Numbered from the stretch's first letter, positions 45,449 through 54,761 are shown. The stretch: 64,000 nt of DNA from DT-111 sp965263225 (GCA_965263225.1 CBDHHG010000040.1:62001-126000); one strand, 5' to 3'. Numbers and translations are program-made. The notes: generated from the sequence alone by a model not told the origin.

Positions 45449-46315
45449 TCAGTTTTTAAAAATTCCTCCAATACGCAGGATTGGTGCTGTGCCTGGCCTC
45501 GAACTATAGATGATAAGGCTTACTTCCTCCTGTAATTCCCTTTCCACCACTTCTTTAATGAACTGGACCTCCTCCTTTGAAAAGAATTTTGGATCGTATA
45601 CTATTTTTGTAGAAGGTTCACCATGATTGTGTAATTCTGCCAGGGTGTATGTATTTAAATCAATCTTCGTTTCCAGTCCGTTGATAATTCTTGTGAAACT
45701 TCTATCAATTTTTAGATTACCGCGATTAAAAACTATCGCCTTTTTCAGCATATCTCCTTGGCTTTCCAAATACTTATTGGATAACACTGATAAATGATAT
45801 AGTTTATAGGTTTTAAATTTTTTCGGATATATACTTCTAAGACTATCTTGCCTTGCTGGAGGCTTTATCGGCATATTTATACACTTTACTTCTGACTTAC
45901 CAGGGAAGGAAATACAGGGAAGATCAGCTGTACTACTCCTGAATTCTAGAAACTGTATTTTTTTATTTCCCTCCCCGTTTGTCCTAAGTTTATACAATAG
46001 CGATGCTACGATATTATTGTTTGTATCGATAAACATGTATCCCTCTCTGTCTTTATTACCAAACTTCATATAGCTTTGGTATATTTCTTCTCGGTAAGTC
46101 CCTCTCCCAATTTTCTCACTGTATTTGACTACAACTTTTTCCAATTCAGCCAAATCATCTTTTTCTATTGTTTCAAAGGCAGAAATTACTTTATCGACCT
46201 GGACATTCAGAATAGCTTGCTTTAAATCTGTAGAAACATCTTCTTGAGCTTGACATATATTAACGGTGATCCAATTCACGGAAAATAGGAGCAAAACATA
46301 CATTTTTACTTTCAT
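45449..46315 (-). CDS. Hypothetical secreted protein
   Basis: 288 residues with a clear signal peptide (MKVKMYVLLLFSVNWITVNI, then CQAQ). The mature part has a helical N-terminal third (AILNVQVDKVISAFETIEKD), a middle rich in basic and hydroxyl residues, and a C-terminal segment (SKEEVQFIKEVVERELQEEV). I recognise no family and no catalytic motif. Lower GC than its neighbours by eye. It stands alone with gaps of more than 100 bp on each side. Confidence 0.65.
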   Translation of the reverse strand: MKVKMYVLLLFSVNWITVNICQAQEDVSTDLKQAILNVQVDKVISAFETIEKDDLAELEKVVVKYSEKIGRGTYREEIYQSYMKFGNKDREGYMFIDTNNNIVASLLYKLRTNGEGNKKIQFLEFRSSTADLPCISFPGKSEVKCINMPIKPPARQDSLRSIYPKKFKTYKLYHLSVLSNKYLESQGDMLKKAIVFNRGNLKIDRSFTRIINGLETKIDLNTYTLAELHNHGEPSTKIVYDPKFFSKEEVQFIKEVVERELQEEVSLIIYSSRPGTAPILRIGGIFKN

Positions 46316-46439
46316 GAGCTGTTTTCATTTTACTGCTATAGATTTTGAGCGTCTACTAAACCACTATGGACTTAGCAGGTATATATAGTCACTACCTTCT
46401 CCTTCTTTCTGATCTGCCGCAATCAGCAATACATACCCT

Positions 46440-46865
46440 TCATCGCTGATCCAACCACGCCTGCAAACTATCCCAACTCAAACTTACGCAGGTAGAACGC
46501 CCAGGAAAAGCTTTGGCGGCTGCAAAAGCTGCAAACTCTTCATCCTCTGTAGGAGCTCCCTCAAAGGCAATCTTTAGAAAATTTTCTTTCATCGGTGTAA
46601 TTTCATCCAACAGCATTCCTTCCAGGCGCTTCACGAGGATAGAGGTAGAGGCCTTGGAAATGGCGCAGCCATAGCCACTGAAAGAAGCCTGCTTGATCCG
46701 ACCTTCTTCGATCTGTAGGTACAATTTAAACTTATCCCCACATAGGGGGTTGTAAGCTTCGATTTGGTGATCAGGAGCCTCCATCTCTTCGTAGTGATAG
46801 GGGCTCTTGTTGTAGCCGAGGATTATAGTACGGTATAATTGTTTTAGTTTACTTTCTGTGTCCAT
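46440..46865 (-). CDS. sufU: SufU/NifU-like Fe-S scaffold protein
   Basis: 141 residues. Cys42 with Asp44 in NPLCGDKFK, Cys67 in GYGCAISKAS and Cys126 in GRSTCVSLSW are the zinc and sulfur-acceptor ligands of SufU. It accepts sulfur from a cysteine desulfurase, and a desulfurase and an A-type carrier lie 5-6 kb away in this window. The spacing between Cys42 and Cys67 and the insert before Cys126 fit SufU better than IscU. Confidence 0.92.
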   Translation of the reverse strand: MDTESKLKQLYRTIILGYNKSPYHYEEMEAPDHQIEAYNPLCGDKFKLYLQIEEGRIKQASFSGYGCAISKASTSILVKRLEGMLLDEITPMKENFLKIAFEGAPTEDEEFAAFAAAKAFPGRSTCVSLSWDSLQAWLDQR

Positions 46866-47412
46866 AGCAACGAATCTACTCTTTTTCTACCCAAATTTCT
46901 ACTCCTTTCGATGATCATCGTTTTACTTGGGTTTGAACCATTGAAAAAATAACTTTCTTATTGTAACCTAGTCAAGGATAACAACAAGAGGTAGATCGGG
47001 TTGGTTTGAAGAAGACACAAACCGTTCAGGGAAGTAAGAGGCATTTGAATTTTGGCTCTTTGATATCTGACTTTGCAGGGTATCTGCCAATCGGGAAATA
47101 TTAAAATAGCTTTGATTAAAGATGTTCTAAGGGCTAGGTAGCGCGATTTGGGACATACAATATAAATATCAATTTCGTATAATATTTACTATATTTGATA
47201 GAGCCTGGATGGATGAGGTCTTATAGAAAATCTGGAGCTGGTAAAATATGCAATATCAAGGCCTAAGAGAGCATTAGGGTAGTATTTCCAGGTCACCAAT
47301 GGAGATAGATTGTATTAAAGCATAAATAAAAGAATAAACACACTGTCGTGAGATGGGGTAGAAAGACTGCCTGCTCACACCTTATTTATTTCACCATCAA
47401 TCCTCTTGCCAA
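46866..47412. other. Long intergenic region, 547 bp, with a candidate promoter
   Basis: Lies between sufU (minus) and the EAD11-like gene (plus). The only promoter-like site for the right-hand gene is TATATTTG at 47190-47197, which would leave a leader of more than 200 nt. No hairpin with T tract, small gene or known riboswitch form was recognised. Confidence 0.4.
47190..47197 (+). promoter_or_regulatory. Candidate -7 box for the EAD11-like gene
   Basis: TATATTTG matches TAnnTTTG. It lies 216 bp before the start codon, and the -33 region is AT-rich without a clean TTTG. If used, it gives an unusually long leader. Confidence 0.35.
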
Positions 47413-50400
47413 ATGACCCCGATCAGCGAATACCGGCATGAGCTTTTTGAACTCATTACAAAAAGTATTGTAGATGCTATTAAGTTTTTGAAGGAACGCC
47501 TGCCTGATGGCGGAGTCAAATTCGCAGCGGTTTTGTCCTTAGAAGGCAGACTAAATGAAGCGAACAAAAGCCGGTTGTTTGGCACAATTTCTGACCAAGA
47601 TCTCCAAATCATTTACAACCAAATTCGCAAGGCCTTGATCGATCAGGTCAGTAGCTTAACGGACGCGGATTTTCAGGAAACCAGCACATCTGAAAGTAGT
47701 AAATCCAATACGGGTAAGGGGAGTATTTTGTATCGTATTCCCAATACAATGGAAGTTGGGGTAGAAAATAAATGTGTAGTTCGCATTGCGATAGATAAAG
47801 AGACGATCATCCAAAACATTGAACTCGACCAGCATGTACAGTTGAAGGATATTCGAGTATCGGATGTTATGATGGTGGAGTTGGTAGATCCGTCTGGGGA
47901 TGCACCTTTTGCTATTCGAAATCTAAATAGCCCGGAGCAGTTTATTGATCCAAATGAACACACGGAGTGGATATTTATGGTGCGACCACTGCTGGAAGGT
48001 ACCTACCCCCTGATGATCAAGGTAGCAGTGATCGAGTTGGTATATGAAAAGGAGCGCAGGAGAGAAATCGTTCTGGAAGAGCGAATCCAAATTGTGACCA
48101 ATACCATTGATGAAGAACCTACCCCTGAATTTCGTTCTAGCGGCTATGAAATCAATGTAGGCACAAATGTTAGAACGCTACCAACTGAAAAGCCTCACTT
48201 GCGTCCCAAACTAATGGTGGTTTCCAGAAGATATGCAGGTTTGGTAGCGCGCTCCATGGCCCTGCTGATTTTCTTATTTGGCACCTTTGGTGCGTATGCC
48301 TATCCTAGTGAACGAGACTGGTTGATTACTAGATATATACAAGATTCGGCGGTTGCCTATGGGGAGTATGCCGAGGACTATCAACTCAGTAGGCATCGGG
48401 AAAAAGCGGTCTGGCAGAAGGCTGTTATAGAAGATACCCCACCAAGTTATATTGACTATTTAGAAGATTATCCTAGAGGTCAGCAAAGGCAGACGGCTAT
48501 TAAAGCCTTACAACGATTGGATCGGATACAGTTCCAACTCATCCAACAAAGTAATCAGGTAGAAAATATACGAGATTACCTGAACTGGTTCGCGCACCCT
48601 GCTTATGAAGGGCAATTCCTTACAGAAGTGGAACGACTAGCTATCCGCTATCAATTGTTGGCAGAATACAATGAGATTGAATTTGAAGCCTTAACCACTG
48701 AACAGAGAGAACAAGCCTTCTGGCGTTTTATCCAAGATCAACCTTCCCGAGGTGCACTTTATGCCTATATAAAACTTCATCCTAATGGTTCCCACATCCT
48801 TGAGGCTAAACGTCAATACGGTCTTGAAGTAGATGCTGTGGCGGAAGAGCGGTTGATTCAAGAAAGTAAAATGTGGAGTCAAGTAGCAGAGGTGAATAAG
48901 AAATATGCCTATATAAGGTATCTAGAACGTTTCCCTTCCGGAGCCTATCGTGAGCAAGCAAAAATGGCACTAAGCGATTTGGGCGAGCCAATACCAGCGT
49001 GGTTAAGTGCATACGACAAACCCATTGATGAAGGGAAAACAGAAGGTGTATCCGAGGAAACAACCAAGGAAGAAGAATCCGCTGGAGTCACAGAGGTAGT
49101 CAAGGATGAAAAAGACAAAGCGGAAGTGGTAGATCCTCAAGTTTCGCCAACGGCCAGGGGTACAACGGAAGAAGACAATGAGCTGCTAACAGTCCAACAA
49201 AACACTGGTGAAAAACTAGGGGAAGTCCGTACTCCCAAAGACGGAAAGAGGCTAGGAGAACCATCAGGGCAAGCGGAATCTTCCTTGCCAAAATCCTTTG
49301 AGGTCGATGTTCCTACCGGAAAAAAAGAACAACTATCATTACCTGAGCAGCAAAAAAACGGAGAAAACCCTTTACCTCCTGGCGATATCGCTAATTCCTC
49401 TAAAACGGCTACCAATCCGATCGAGGCATCAGAAGAAAAGGCAATAGAAACTAAGGAAAAGTCAGGATTGGAACCACAGACTAAGGACGAAAAAAACAGT
49501 AGCCCTGTGCCTCTGGGAAAAGATATTTTGACAGAAAAGGGAGAAACAGCACCAACAGAGGATCCACTAGAAATAGAGTCACCATTGCCTAATCCTGCCA
49601 GACCAAATAAGGACATTCAGGAAAAAGCGCTCAAATACATGGGAGGTTTGGGCGATGAAAACGCATGGAAACATGCCAAGCGCTTGAATAGAATCATGGA
49701 ATATGAGTACTATCTGAAACTTTATCCGGATGGCAAGTATAAGTATGAGGCAAAAGATCAAATAGAGGAATTGTTTTGGTCCTGGGTGCTTAAGTTGAAC
49801 ACGAGTGGGGCTATGGCAGCTTATATCAAACGTTTTCCTACAGGTTTATATGTAGCTGAAGCCACAAATTCAAAAGAAGACTTATTCTGGCAGGAAATGT
49901 TAGCCAACCGAGACTCCATAAGTATTACTCGGTATTTGAAGGCTTATCCTCAGGGAAAATATGTACAACGAGCCGAGGATAGCTTTGAAGAGATTGATCG
50001 GTCCTTTTGGCAGGAAAGCTCAACGAAAGGCGGGCTGAGAGAAATTAATGATTATATCAAGAGGTTTCCTCAAGGGAGATTTATCGAGGAAGCTATGGTC
50101 ATAAAGGAACAAAAGTTATGGGAGTTTGTCTTTGAACAGTTCGATTCCTCTGGGATGATGGCTTATTTGGAAAAATATCCAAATGGAACCTTTGTAGATC
50201 GCGCGAAGGGACTGCTGGATACGATTCACTGGTCTCATTATTCTACTTATCACAAAGGATTGACCTTGTATCAACAAAAATATCCTGAAGGGGGCTATAT
50301 CGATCGAATTGATGAAACCAGTTATTTTTTAACTCAAAAAGAGAAAAATACAAAAGCCAGCTTTCAGCGCTATCTCACTAAATATCCCACTGGGCACTAC

Positions 50401-51450
50401 ATAGTGGAAGCAAATAGGGAAATCGAGCAATTGGATTGGGCTTCGACGCTGCAACAAAATACGGAAGCAGCCTATCGCAATTACCTTAAGATCTATCCGT
50501 CTGGAACACACAGGTGGGATGCTAGTAATAAGATAGAAGACTTCGTCTGGAAACGGATTAGTGAAAAAGAGGATTATCGATCTTTTGAAGCTTATCTAGT
50601 GGACTATAAATCTGGGAAATATGTTCAACTAGCCAAGGAGCGGGTAGAGAGACACTATTGGCGACAAGCCGTTCAGAAAGGACAACTAGAGGATTATCAC
50701 CTTTTTGTAAAGAATCATGCTTACCAGGAAGAATATAGGCAACTAGGACAAAAACGTGTCGATTCTTTATTTTCAATAAGTTATCCCTTAGCACCTCAAG
50801 TACCTAAAGAAGTATTTATTGAAAAGTATTTGAATTACCAACAGCATAGGAGCAATTATTATTATGTGAAAGAAGTGGCTAGGGATAACTATTCTCAAGA
50901 TACTACGAATCGTCGGTGGAATATCAAGTACAATAAGCTGAAGGCCTTGGATGGCGCTACTTATGAAACAATTCAAATCAATGGAAAGACTTGGTTGGCT
51001 GAAAATTTAAACGAATCTACCAGTACTTCCCGAGCCCATAATGATGATCCCATATTGGGTTTCCTATATGGTCGTAAGTATAGTTGGTCTGAAGCCCAAA
51101 GTTTATGTGCGAACTTGGGCAAGGGGTGGCGACTCCCAAAGAAGCAAGAATGGGAAGGCTTAATTCGATCTTATGGTGGATTTCTAAAAACGGCTGATCA
51201 AAATCAAAATGAAAACTTGGTAAAACAGGCTCAAATTGCATATGGAGCCTTAATCATTTCCGGAAAAAGCGGATTTCGAGCAATCAGCGGGAAATACTGG
51301 ACGAGCAATCCCTTAAAAAAAGATGATAGGGCCTGGTTGTTTAATTTCAGAGCATCAACTACCGCTCAATCTAATACCAATTACAGAGTTGTGCTCCGCG
51401 AAACGCAAGTGTTAACCAATACGGCTTATTGTCGCTGTGTTAAAGAGTAA
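47413..51450 (+). CDS. EAD11-like effector-associated domain / TM / TPR-like repeat / FISUMP protein
   Basis: 1,345 residues. Residues about 1-85 resemble effector-associated domain 11 (ELFELITKSIVDAIKFLKER, LSLEGRLNEANKSRLFGTIS, IIYNQIRKALID). A beta-rich domain follows (about 100-230), then one membrane segment (about 279-298, SMALLIFLFGTFGAYAYP). Three TPR-like units precede a charged, disordered linker (about 530-735, rich in E, K, P). About ten more units follow: YLxxYPxGxYxxxAxxxI-W every 30-35 residues (YIKRFPTGLYVAEA, YLKAYPQGKYVQRA, YIKRFPQGRFIEEA). The end (about 1180-1345) is a Fib_succ_major/FISUMP domain (DGATYETIQINGKTWLAENL, GKGWRLPKKQEWEGL). EADs couple NTPases and effectors in bacterial conflict systems by like-with-like contact. 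No partner EAD gene is in view, so the role is inferred. Confidence 0.8.
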   Translation: MTPISEYRHELFELITKSIVDAIKFLKERLPDGGVKFAAVLSLEGRLNEANKSRLFGTISDQDLQIIYNQIRKALIDQVSSLTDADFQETSTSESSKSNTGKGSILYRIPNTMEVGVENKCVVRIAIDKETIIQNIELDQHVQLKDIRVSDVMMVELVDPSGDAPFAIRNLNSPEQFIDPNEHTEWIFMVRPLLEGTYPLMIKVAVIELVYEKERRREIVLEERIQIVTNTIDEEPTPEFRSSGYEINVGTNVRTLPTEKPHLRPKLMVVSRRYAGLVARSMALLIFLFGTFGAYAYPSERDWLITRYIQDSAVAYGEYAEDYQLSRHREKAVWQKAVIEDTPPSYIDYLEDYPRGQQRQTAIKALQRLDRIQFQLIQQSNQVENIRDYLNWFAHPAYEGQFLTEVERLAIRYQLLAEYNEIEFEALTTEQREQAFWRFIQDQPSRGALYAYIKLHPNGSHILEAKRQYGLEVDAVAEERLIQESKMWSQVAEVNKKYAYIRYLERFPSGAYREQAKMALSDLGEPIPAWLSAYDKPIDEGKTEGVSEETTKEEESAGVTEVVKDEKDKAEVVDPQVSPTARGTTEEDNELLTVQQNTGEKLGEVRTPKDGKRLGEPSGQAESSLPKSFEVDVPTGKKEQLSLPEQQKNGENPLPPGDIANSSKTATNPIEASEEKAIETKEKSGLEPQTKDEKNSSPVPLGKDILTEKGETAPTEDPLEIESPLPNPARPNKDIQEKALKYMGGLGDENAWKHAKRLNRIMEYEYYLKLYPDGKYKYEAKDQIEELFWSWVLKLNTSGAMAAYIKRFPTGLYVAEATNSKEDLFWQEMLANRDSISITRYLKAYPQGKYVQRAEDSFEEIDRSFWQESSTKGGLREINDYIKRFPQGRFIEEAMVIKEQKLWEFVFEQFDSSGMMAYLEKYPNGTFVDRAKGLLDTIHWSHYSTYHKGLTLYQQKYPEGGYIDRIDETSYFLTQKEKNTKASFQRYLTKYPTGHYIVEANREIEQLDWASTLQQNTEAAYRNYLKIYPSGTHRWDASNKIEDFVWKRISEKEDYRSFEAYLVDYKSGKYVQLAKERVERHYWRQAVQKGQLEDYHLFVKNHAYQEEYRQLGQKRVDSLFSISYPLAPQVPKEVFIEKYLNYQQHRSNYYYVKEVARDNYSQDTTNRRWNIKYNKLKALDGATYETIQINGKTWLAENLNESTSTSRAHNDDPILGFLYGRKYSWSEAQSLCANLGKGWRLPKKQEWEGLIRSYGGFLKTADQNQNENLVKQAQIAYGALIISGKSGFRAISGKYWTSNPLKKDDRAWLFNFRASTTAQSNTNYRVVLRETQVLTNTAYCRCVKE

Positions 51451-51772
51451 AATACGCCTATTGCCTATTTGACAGGAGTGATGGAAGAAAGGTCTAGACA
51501 GCCACTCGCGACGACCGTTTGTGTTGGACCGTGTTTGCCATTGCCCAAATGATATCTATCCATAAAGTAAGTTTGACTCCAACAATATGTCCATGCGACA
51601 ACTGATCATCCTGTTGCTCATGTCCCGCCCACAGAAAAAATTTTGGAGGAAGCTTGATCTTTCAATTGAAAAAATGGTTTTATCATTGTGAAGCCTTCAA
51701 CGATAAGGCCTTAGTCTGCTAAGACAGGATTTGAAGCGCACAAAATTAGTTAGCCTAAAGGATGGAATAGCC
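51451..51772. other. Intergenic region, 322 bp
   Basis: Between the EAD11-like gene and the mobA-type gene. A 34-codon frame at 51589-51693 starts with a hydrophobic stretch (MRQLIILLLMSRPQKKF) but has no other support. No promoter consensus, terminator hairpin or repeat was recognised. Confidence 0.35.
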
Positions 51773-52945
51773 ATGAGTAAAGATAAGAAACACCAGAAAC
51801 ATGCTAAATTGACTCGACCCTCCATTGGACAATTTGTACGAAGCGAATGGGCCATTATAGGTACTCCCTGCGGGAAAATTCAGCATTTATCTTACCAACT
51901 GATTGAAATGCTTTCAGCCTCCTACAAAATGGCTTACGTCGATGCGGATCATGCCAGTGGAGATGAAGTAAAAAAGACCGATCACAAAGTAGAAAACGCC
52001 ATAGATGCAGGCGCACAGTTAGAGTATCTAGATAAGATACATTTTCATCGTTTTGATAAGCGAGAAAAGCTGGATGTGTTCCAATATAGGGAACAGTTCC
52101 AGGGGGTGGATGGGGTGATGGTGAATGGCAATCACTTTCTGGCCAAGGAGCAGATCGTAGTGGTAGATCCCAAAAAAGAAAGCTCTTTGCGTAAGAAGTT
52201 AGATCGACTTACTGGGGTTAGATTGTTTCTATTGGCGGAAGGGGTGAGGGAGATTCCCAACTACTTGCGAGAAGCTGTGGAAAACTGGGAAACAAAGCCG
52301 GTATTGGCATTGTCAAATGTATCGGCCATCGCTGAGATTCTCGGTCGTGACTTGGCGGCGAGTGTATCGCCAATCAAAGGGTTGGTACTGGCGGGAGGTA
52401 GAAGTCAACGCATGGGGAGTGATAAAGGATTGCTGACTTATCACGGCAAACCGCAACGAGAATACATGGCTGAGTTGTTGGAGCCTCTTTGCCAAGAGGT
52501 TGCTTTATCTTGCCGTCCGGGGCAATTAGAATCAACTCAAACAGACTTGACTTTGTTGCCGGATAGTTTCCTCGGATTGGGGCCTTTTGGTGCGATACTT
52601 TCTGCTTTTCGGGAAGACCCGAACGCAGCTTGGTTGGTGGTAGCTTGCGATTTACCCCTGCTCGATCGCGCTACCTTAGCATATCTCATCGCTAATCGAA
52701 ACCCTTCTAAGTTGGCAACTGCCTTCCTTAATCCCGCCACGGACTTTCCTGATCCGCTTGTGACGATCTGGGAACCAAGGGCTTACTCTACTTTATTATC
52801 CTTTTTAGCACAAGGGTATTCCTGCCCCCGAAAAGTATTGATCAATACGGATATTGAATTATTGGAAATTCCGAACGCTGCAGCCCTAAGAAACGTCAAT
52901 ACCCCCGAAGAGTTAAAGGCTGTACAGGCAATATTACAGGTGTAA
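51773..52945 (+). CDS. mobA: MobB-like / MobA fusion, molybdenum cofactor guanylyltransferase
   Basis: About 390 residues from ATG 51773. The N-terminal 190 residues follow the MobB fold order, but the P-loop reads IIGTPCGKIQ, lacking the GK(S/T) needed for GTP binding, so this half may be structural. The C-terminal half is MobA: GLVLAGGRSQRMGSDKG (nucleotide binding), LGLGPFGAILSAF, VVACDLPLLD (metal-binding Asp) and NVNTPEEL near the end. MobA links GMP to molybdopterin. No other Moco gene is in the window. A TTG at 51731 is in frame but less likely. Confidence 0.88.
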   Translation: MSKDKKHQKHAKLTRPSIGQFVRSEWAIIGTPCGKIQHLSYQLIEMLSASYKMAYVDADHASGDEVKKTDHKVENAIDAGAQLEYLDKIHFHRFDKREKLDVFQYREQFQGVDGVMVNGNHFLAKEQIVVVDPKKESSLRKKLDRLTGVRLFLLAEGVREIPNYLREAVENWETKPVLALSNVSAIAEILGRDLAASVSPIKGLVLAGGRSQRMGSDKGLLTYHGKPQREYMAELLEPLCQEVALSCRPGQLESTQTDLTLLPDSFLGLGPFGAILSAFREDPNAAWLVVACDLPLLDRATLAYLIANRNPSKLATAFLNPATDFPDPLVTIWEPRAYSTLLSFLAQGYSCPRKVLINTDIELLEIPNAAALRNVNTPEELKAVQAILQV

Positions 52946-52959
52946 CAGGGTAGGGGAGC

Positions 52960-53508
52960 TTAAAAGGTATACTGTGACTGAAGTAATCCAAATACTTTGA
53001 GACTGATGAAACGATCATTCTTGTACTCACAATTGCGCATGGTTCCTTCGTGCTGAAATCCACATTTCAGTAACGCTTTATCCGAAGCATCATTACCCGT
53101 CTCAACGAAAGCCTCGATGCGTTCAATTTTTAACTGTTGAAAAGCATATGGAATAATTGTCCGCAAGGCCTCTTGGACATATCCTTGTCCCCAATACGGC
53201 GGAAGTAGCCAATAGCCAAGTTCTATTTTACGATGAGCCACTTGGTACTCATTATACCCACAAGCACCTAGGAAGCTATTATCACGTTGGTCACAAATGG
53301 CCCACCAGATGCCAGTCTGTTCTTGCCAAAGCTGCTCGTACCATTCCATTTGTTCTTCAGTAGCTGCGTAAGTAGGAAAAGAAACACCATAGTACTGAGT
53401 GACACTCGGATGGGAAAGCCCTTTAAATACATGTTTTTGATCCATAGCCTCGATTTTCCGAAGCACTAAGCGTTTGGTAGTGAAGCGTGGAAATTGCATT
53501 GGGAACAT
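52960..53508 (-). CDS. GNAT acetyltransferase (RimJ/RimL type)
   Basis: 182 residues. The start TTKRLVLRKIEAMDQ, the acetyl-CoA motif LLPPYWGQGYVQEALRTII and the tail ETGNDASDKALLKCGFQHEG are typical of RimJ/RimL-like N-acetyltransferases acting on proteins or small amines. Substrate unknown. Converges on mobA with a 14-bp gap. Confidence 0.9.
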   Translation of the reverse strand: MFPMQFPRFTTKRLVLRKIEAMDQKHVFKGLSHPSVTQYYGVSFPTYAATEEQMEWYEQLWQEQTGIWWAICDQRDNSFLGACGYNEYQVAHRKIELGYWLLPPYWGQGYVQEALRTIIPYAFQQLKIERIEAFVETGNDASDKALLKCGFQHEGTMRNCEYKNDRFISLKVFGLLQSQYTF

Positions 53509-53550
53509 AGCAGTAGTTGAAGTCGACTTGTAGCTGGTAAGTCAACAGCA

Positions 53551-54147
53551 TTAGGGCAGGAAAGGTTCCTGTTTAAGCATTTCCACTAAATTGAGGCCCT
53601 TCTCGTGGAGATCTTTTACTTCTTGGGGAGCTAGAAGTTTATTAAAACGGTAAAAGATCATATAATAGTTGAGCCCTTCCAAGTACCATTTCTTCTCCAC
53701 GGAGAAAAATTTAAGGAACTCATCACTCAGGGAGCCACGAATATATTCCTCATCCTCTCCCTTGAGGTAGTAGTTCTCAGAGAACTTAGGGTATTCTTCA
53801 AAGTCAATATCCTCGAAACCAAGAAATGCGCCAACCTTGTGGAAAAAAGACTCGGGCTTCATCCAGAATTGAGGCAAGCCTCAATCTTTAGACTCAACAA
53901 AAAAGACCGTTTGTTTGAAGGTGCGGGATGAGTTTCCGGTGCTGATGGTGAATCGATAATCGAAAATGCGGGTATCCAATTGATGCAATTCACTTTGCTT
54001 ATGCAGGAGGTTTCTGATTTGTTTGCGGCCTCCCCGTCGGAATAGTTTGAAATCTTTCAACAGAGTTTTCAGTCCCCATTCATCTTTCGGACTGTACTCC
54101 ATATCAAGTTGATAGGCTAATCGTTCAAATTGTTGCTGTCTGGACAA
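53551..54147 (-). pseudogene. Conserved Bacteroidota protein interrupted by an in-frame TGA
   Basis: Two stretches lie in the same frame, separated only by TGA at 53881-53883. The first (TTG start 54147) reads RQQQFERLAYQLDMEYSPKD and FTISTGNSSRTFKQTVFFVE, ending SKD. The second continues GLPQFWMKPESFFHKVGAFL, DIDFEEYPKFSENYYL and LEGLNYYMIFYRFNKLL. The parts together look like one protein of about 198 residues that I recall as a common Bacteroidota hypothetical. No frameshift is needed. It is a nonsense mutation, a sequence error or a recoded codon. It starts 6 bp after, and in the same frame as, the stop of the ACP-like gene. Confidence 0.75.
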
Positions 54148-54153
54148 GAGGGT

Positions 54154-54420
54154 TTAAGCTGCATGTTGTTGGAAATAGAAGCTAGCATCCTGGATCGTTT
54201 CAATCGACGCCACTTCCTCTGGCGTAAGGTACACGTTGAATTGATACTCTAGGTTGGCAATCAGAAGGAGGAGATCAATTCGATCCAAATGCAAGTCATC
54301 CTGTAGATGACTGTAAGGGTAGATTCTTTTCACTGTAGGTTTGAGGGACCAGCGGATAGATTCAATAATGGCCTCCGCTGTAGGCATAGGTCGTTTCTTT
54401 AATATCACTTGATTTGCCAT
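54154..54420 (-). CDS. Acyl-carrier-protein-like protein without the attachment Ser
   Basis: About 88 residues from ATG 54420. The helical ACP pattern is present (HLQDDLHLDRIDLLLLIANL, then EYQFNVYLTPEEVASIETIQD). Where ACPs have DSL with the phosphopantetheinylated Ser, it reads DRI. It therefore cannot carry a pantetheine arm there and may be a structural or signalling relative. It is in one transcript direction, and the same frame, with the TGA-split gene downstream. Confidence 0.6.
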   Translation of the reverse strand: MANQVILKKRPMPTAEAIIESIRWSLKPTVKRIYPYSHLQDDLHLDRIDLLLLIANLEYQFNVYLTPEEVASIETIQDASFYFQQHAA

Positions 54421-54761
54421 ATCTACAGAAGTTTTCACTCAAATATGATTGTTTTCAATCCTTATCGATTAAAACAACGCCTGAAATTGACAATTAGTTG
54501 CTTTATAAGCTGAAAAAAGGATCTTTTTCGCAAATCGTGTACCAAAGTTTAGTGTGGGGCCAAAAACTTTTATTATCCTTGGGTCTTACTTCCTCTTACT
54601 TGCTTCTAAATCGGGCTTTTAAGCGGGATAAGGCAGTGAAAAATGCCTGTAGATATTACGTAAGGGAGACAAATTGTTATTTTTTTTGATTTTTTGCGCA
54701 AATATTTACTTTTGTATAGGATTGTTTTTTCATTTTCCATAAATATTTAAACTTAATCGAC
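54421..54761. other. Divergent intergenic region, 341 bp, with the DUF3276 promoter
   Basis: Between the ACP-like gene (minus) and DUF3276 (plus). It holds the strong promoter at 54685-54714. A 63-codon frame at 54498-54689 has a non-ATG start and low-complexity hydrophobic sequence and is not called. Confidence 0.4.
54685..54714 (+). promoter_or_regulatory. Consensus Bacteroidota promoter for DUF3276
   Basis: TTTG (54685-54688) and TACTTTTG (54707-54714) are separated by 18 bp, matching the -33 TTTG / -7 TAnnTTTG promoter exactly. The start codon is 47 bp downstream. This is the best promoter match found in the window. Confidence 0.75.

Noticed and set aside
51589..51693. 34-codon frame with hydrophobic start
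   Set aside because: Short, no promoter, terminator or conserved motif; likely chance.
54498..54689. 63-codon plus-strand frame upstream of DUF3276
   Set aside because: Non-ATG start, no family resemblance, and it overlaps the region that holds the DUF3276 promoter.
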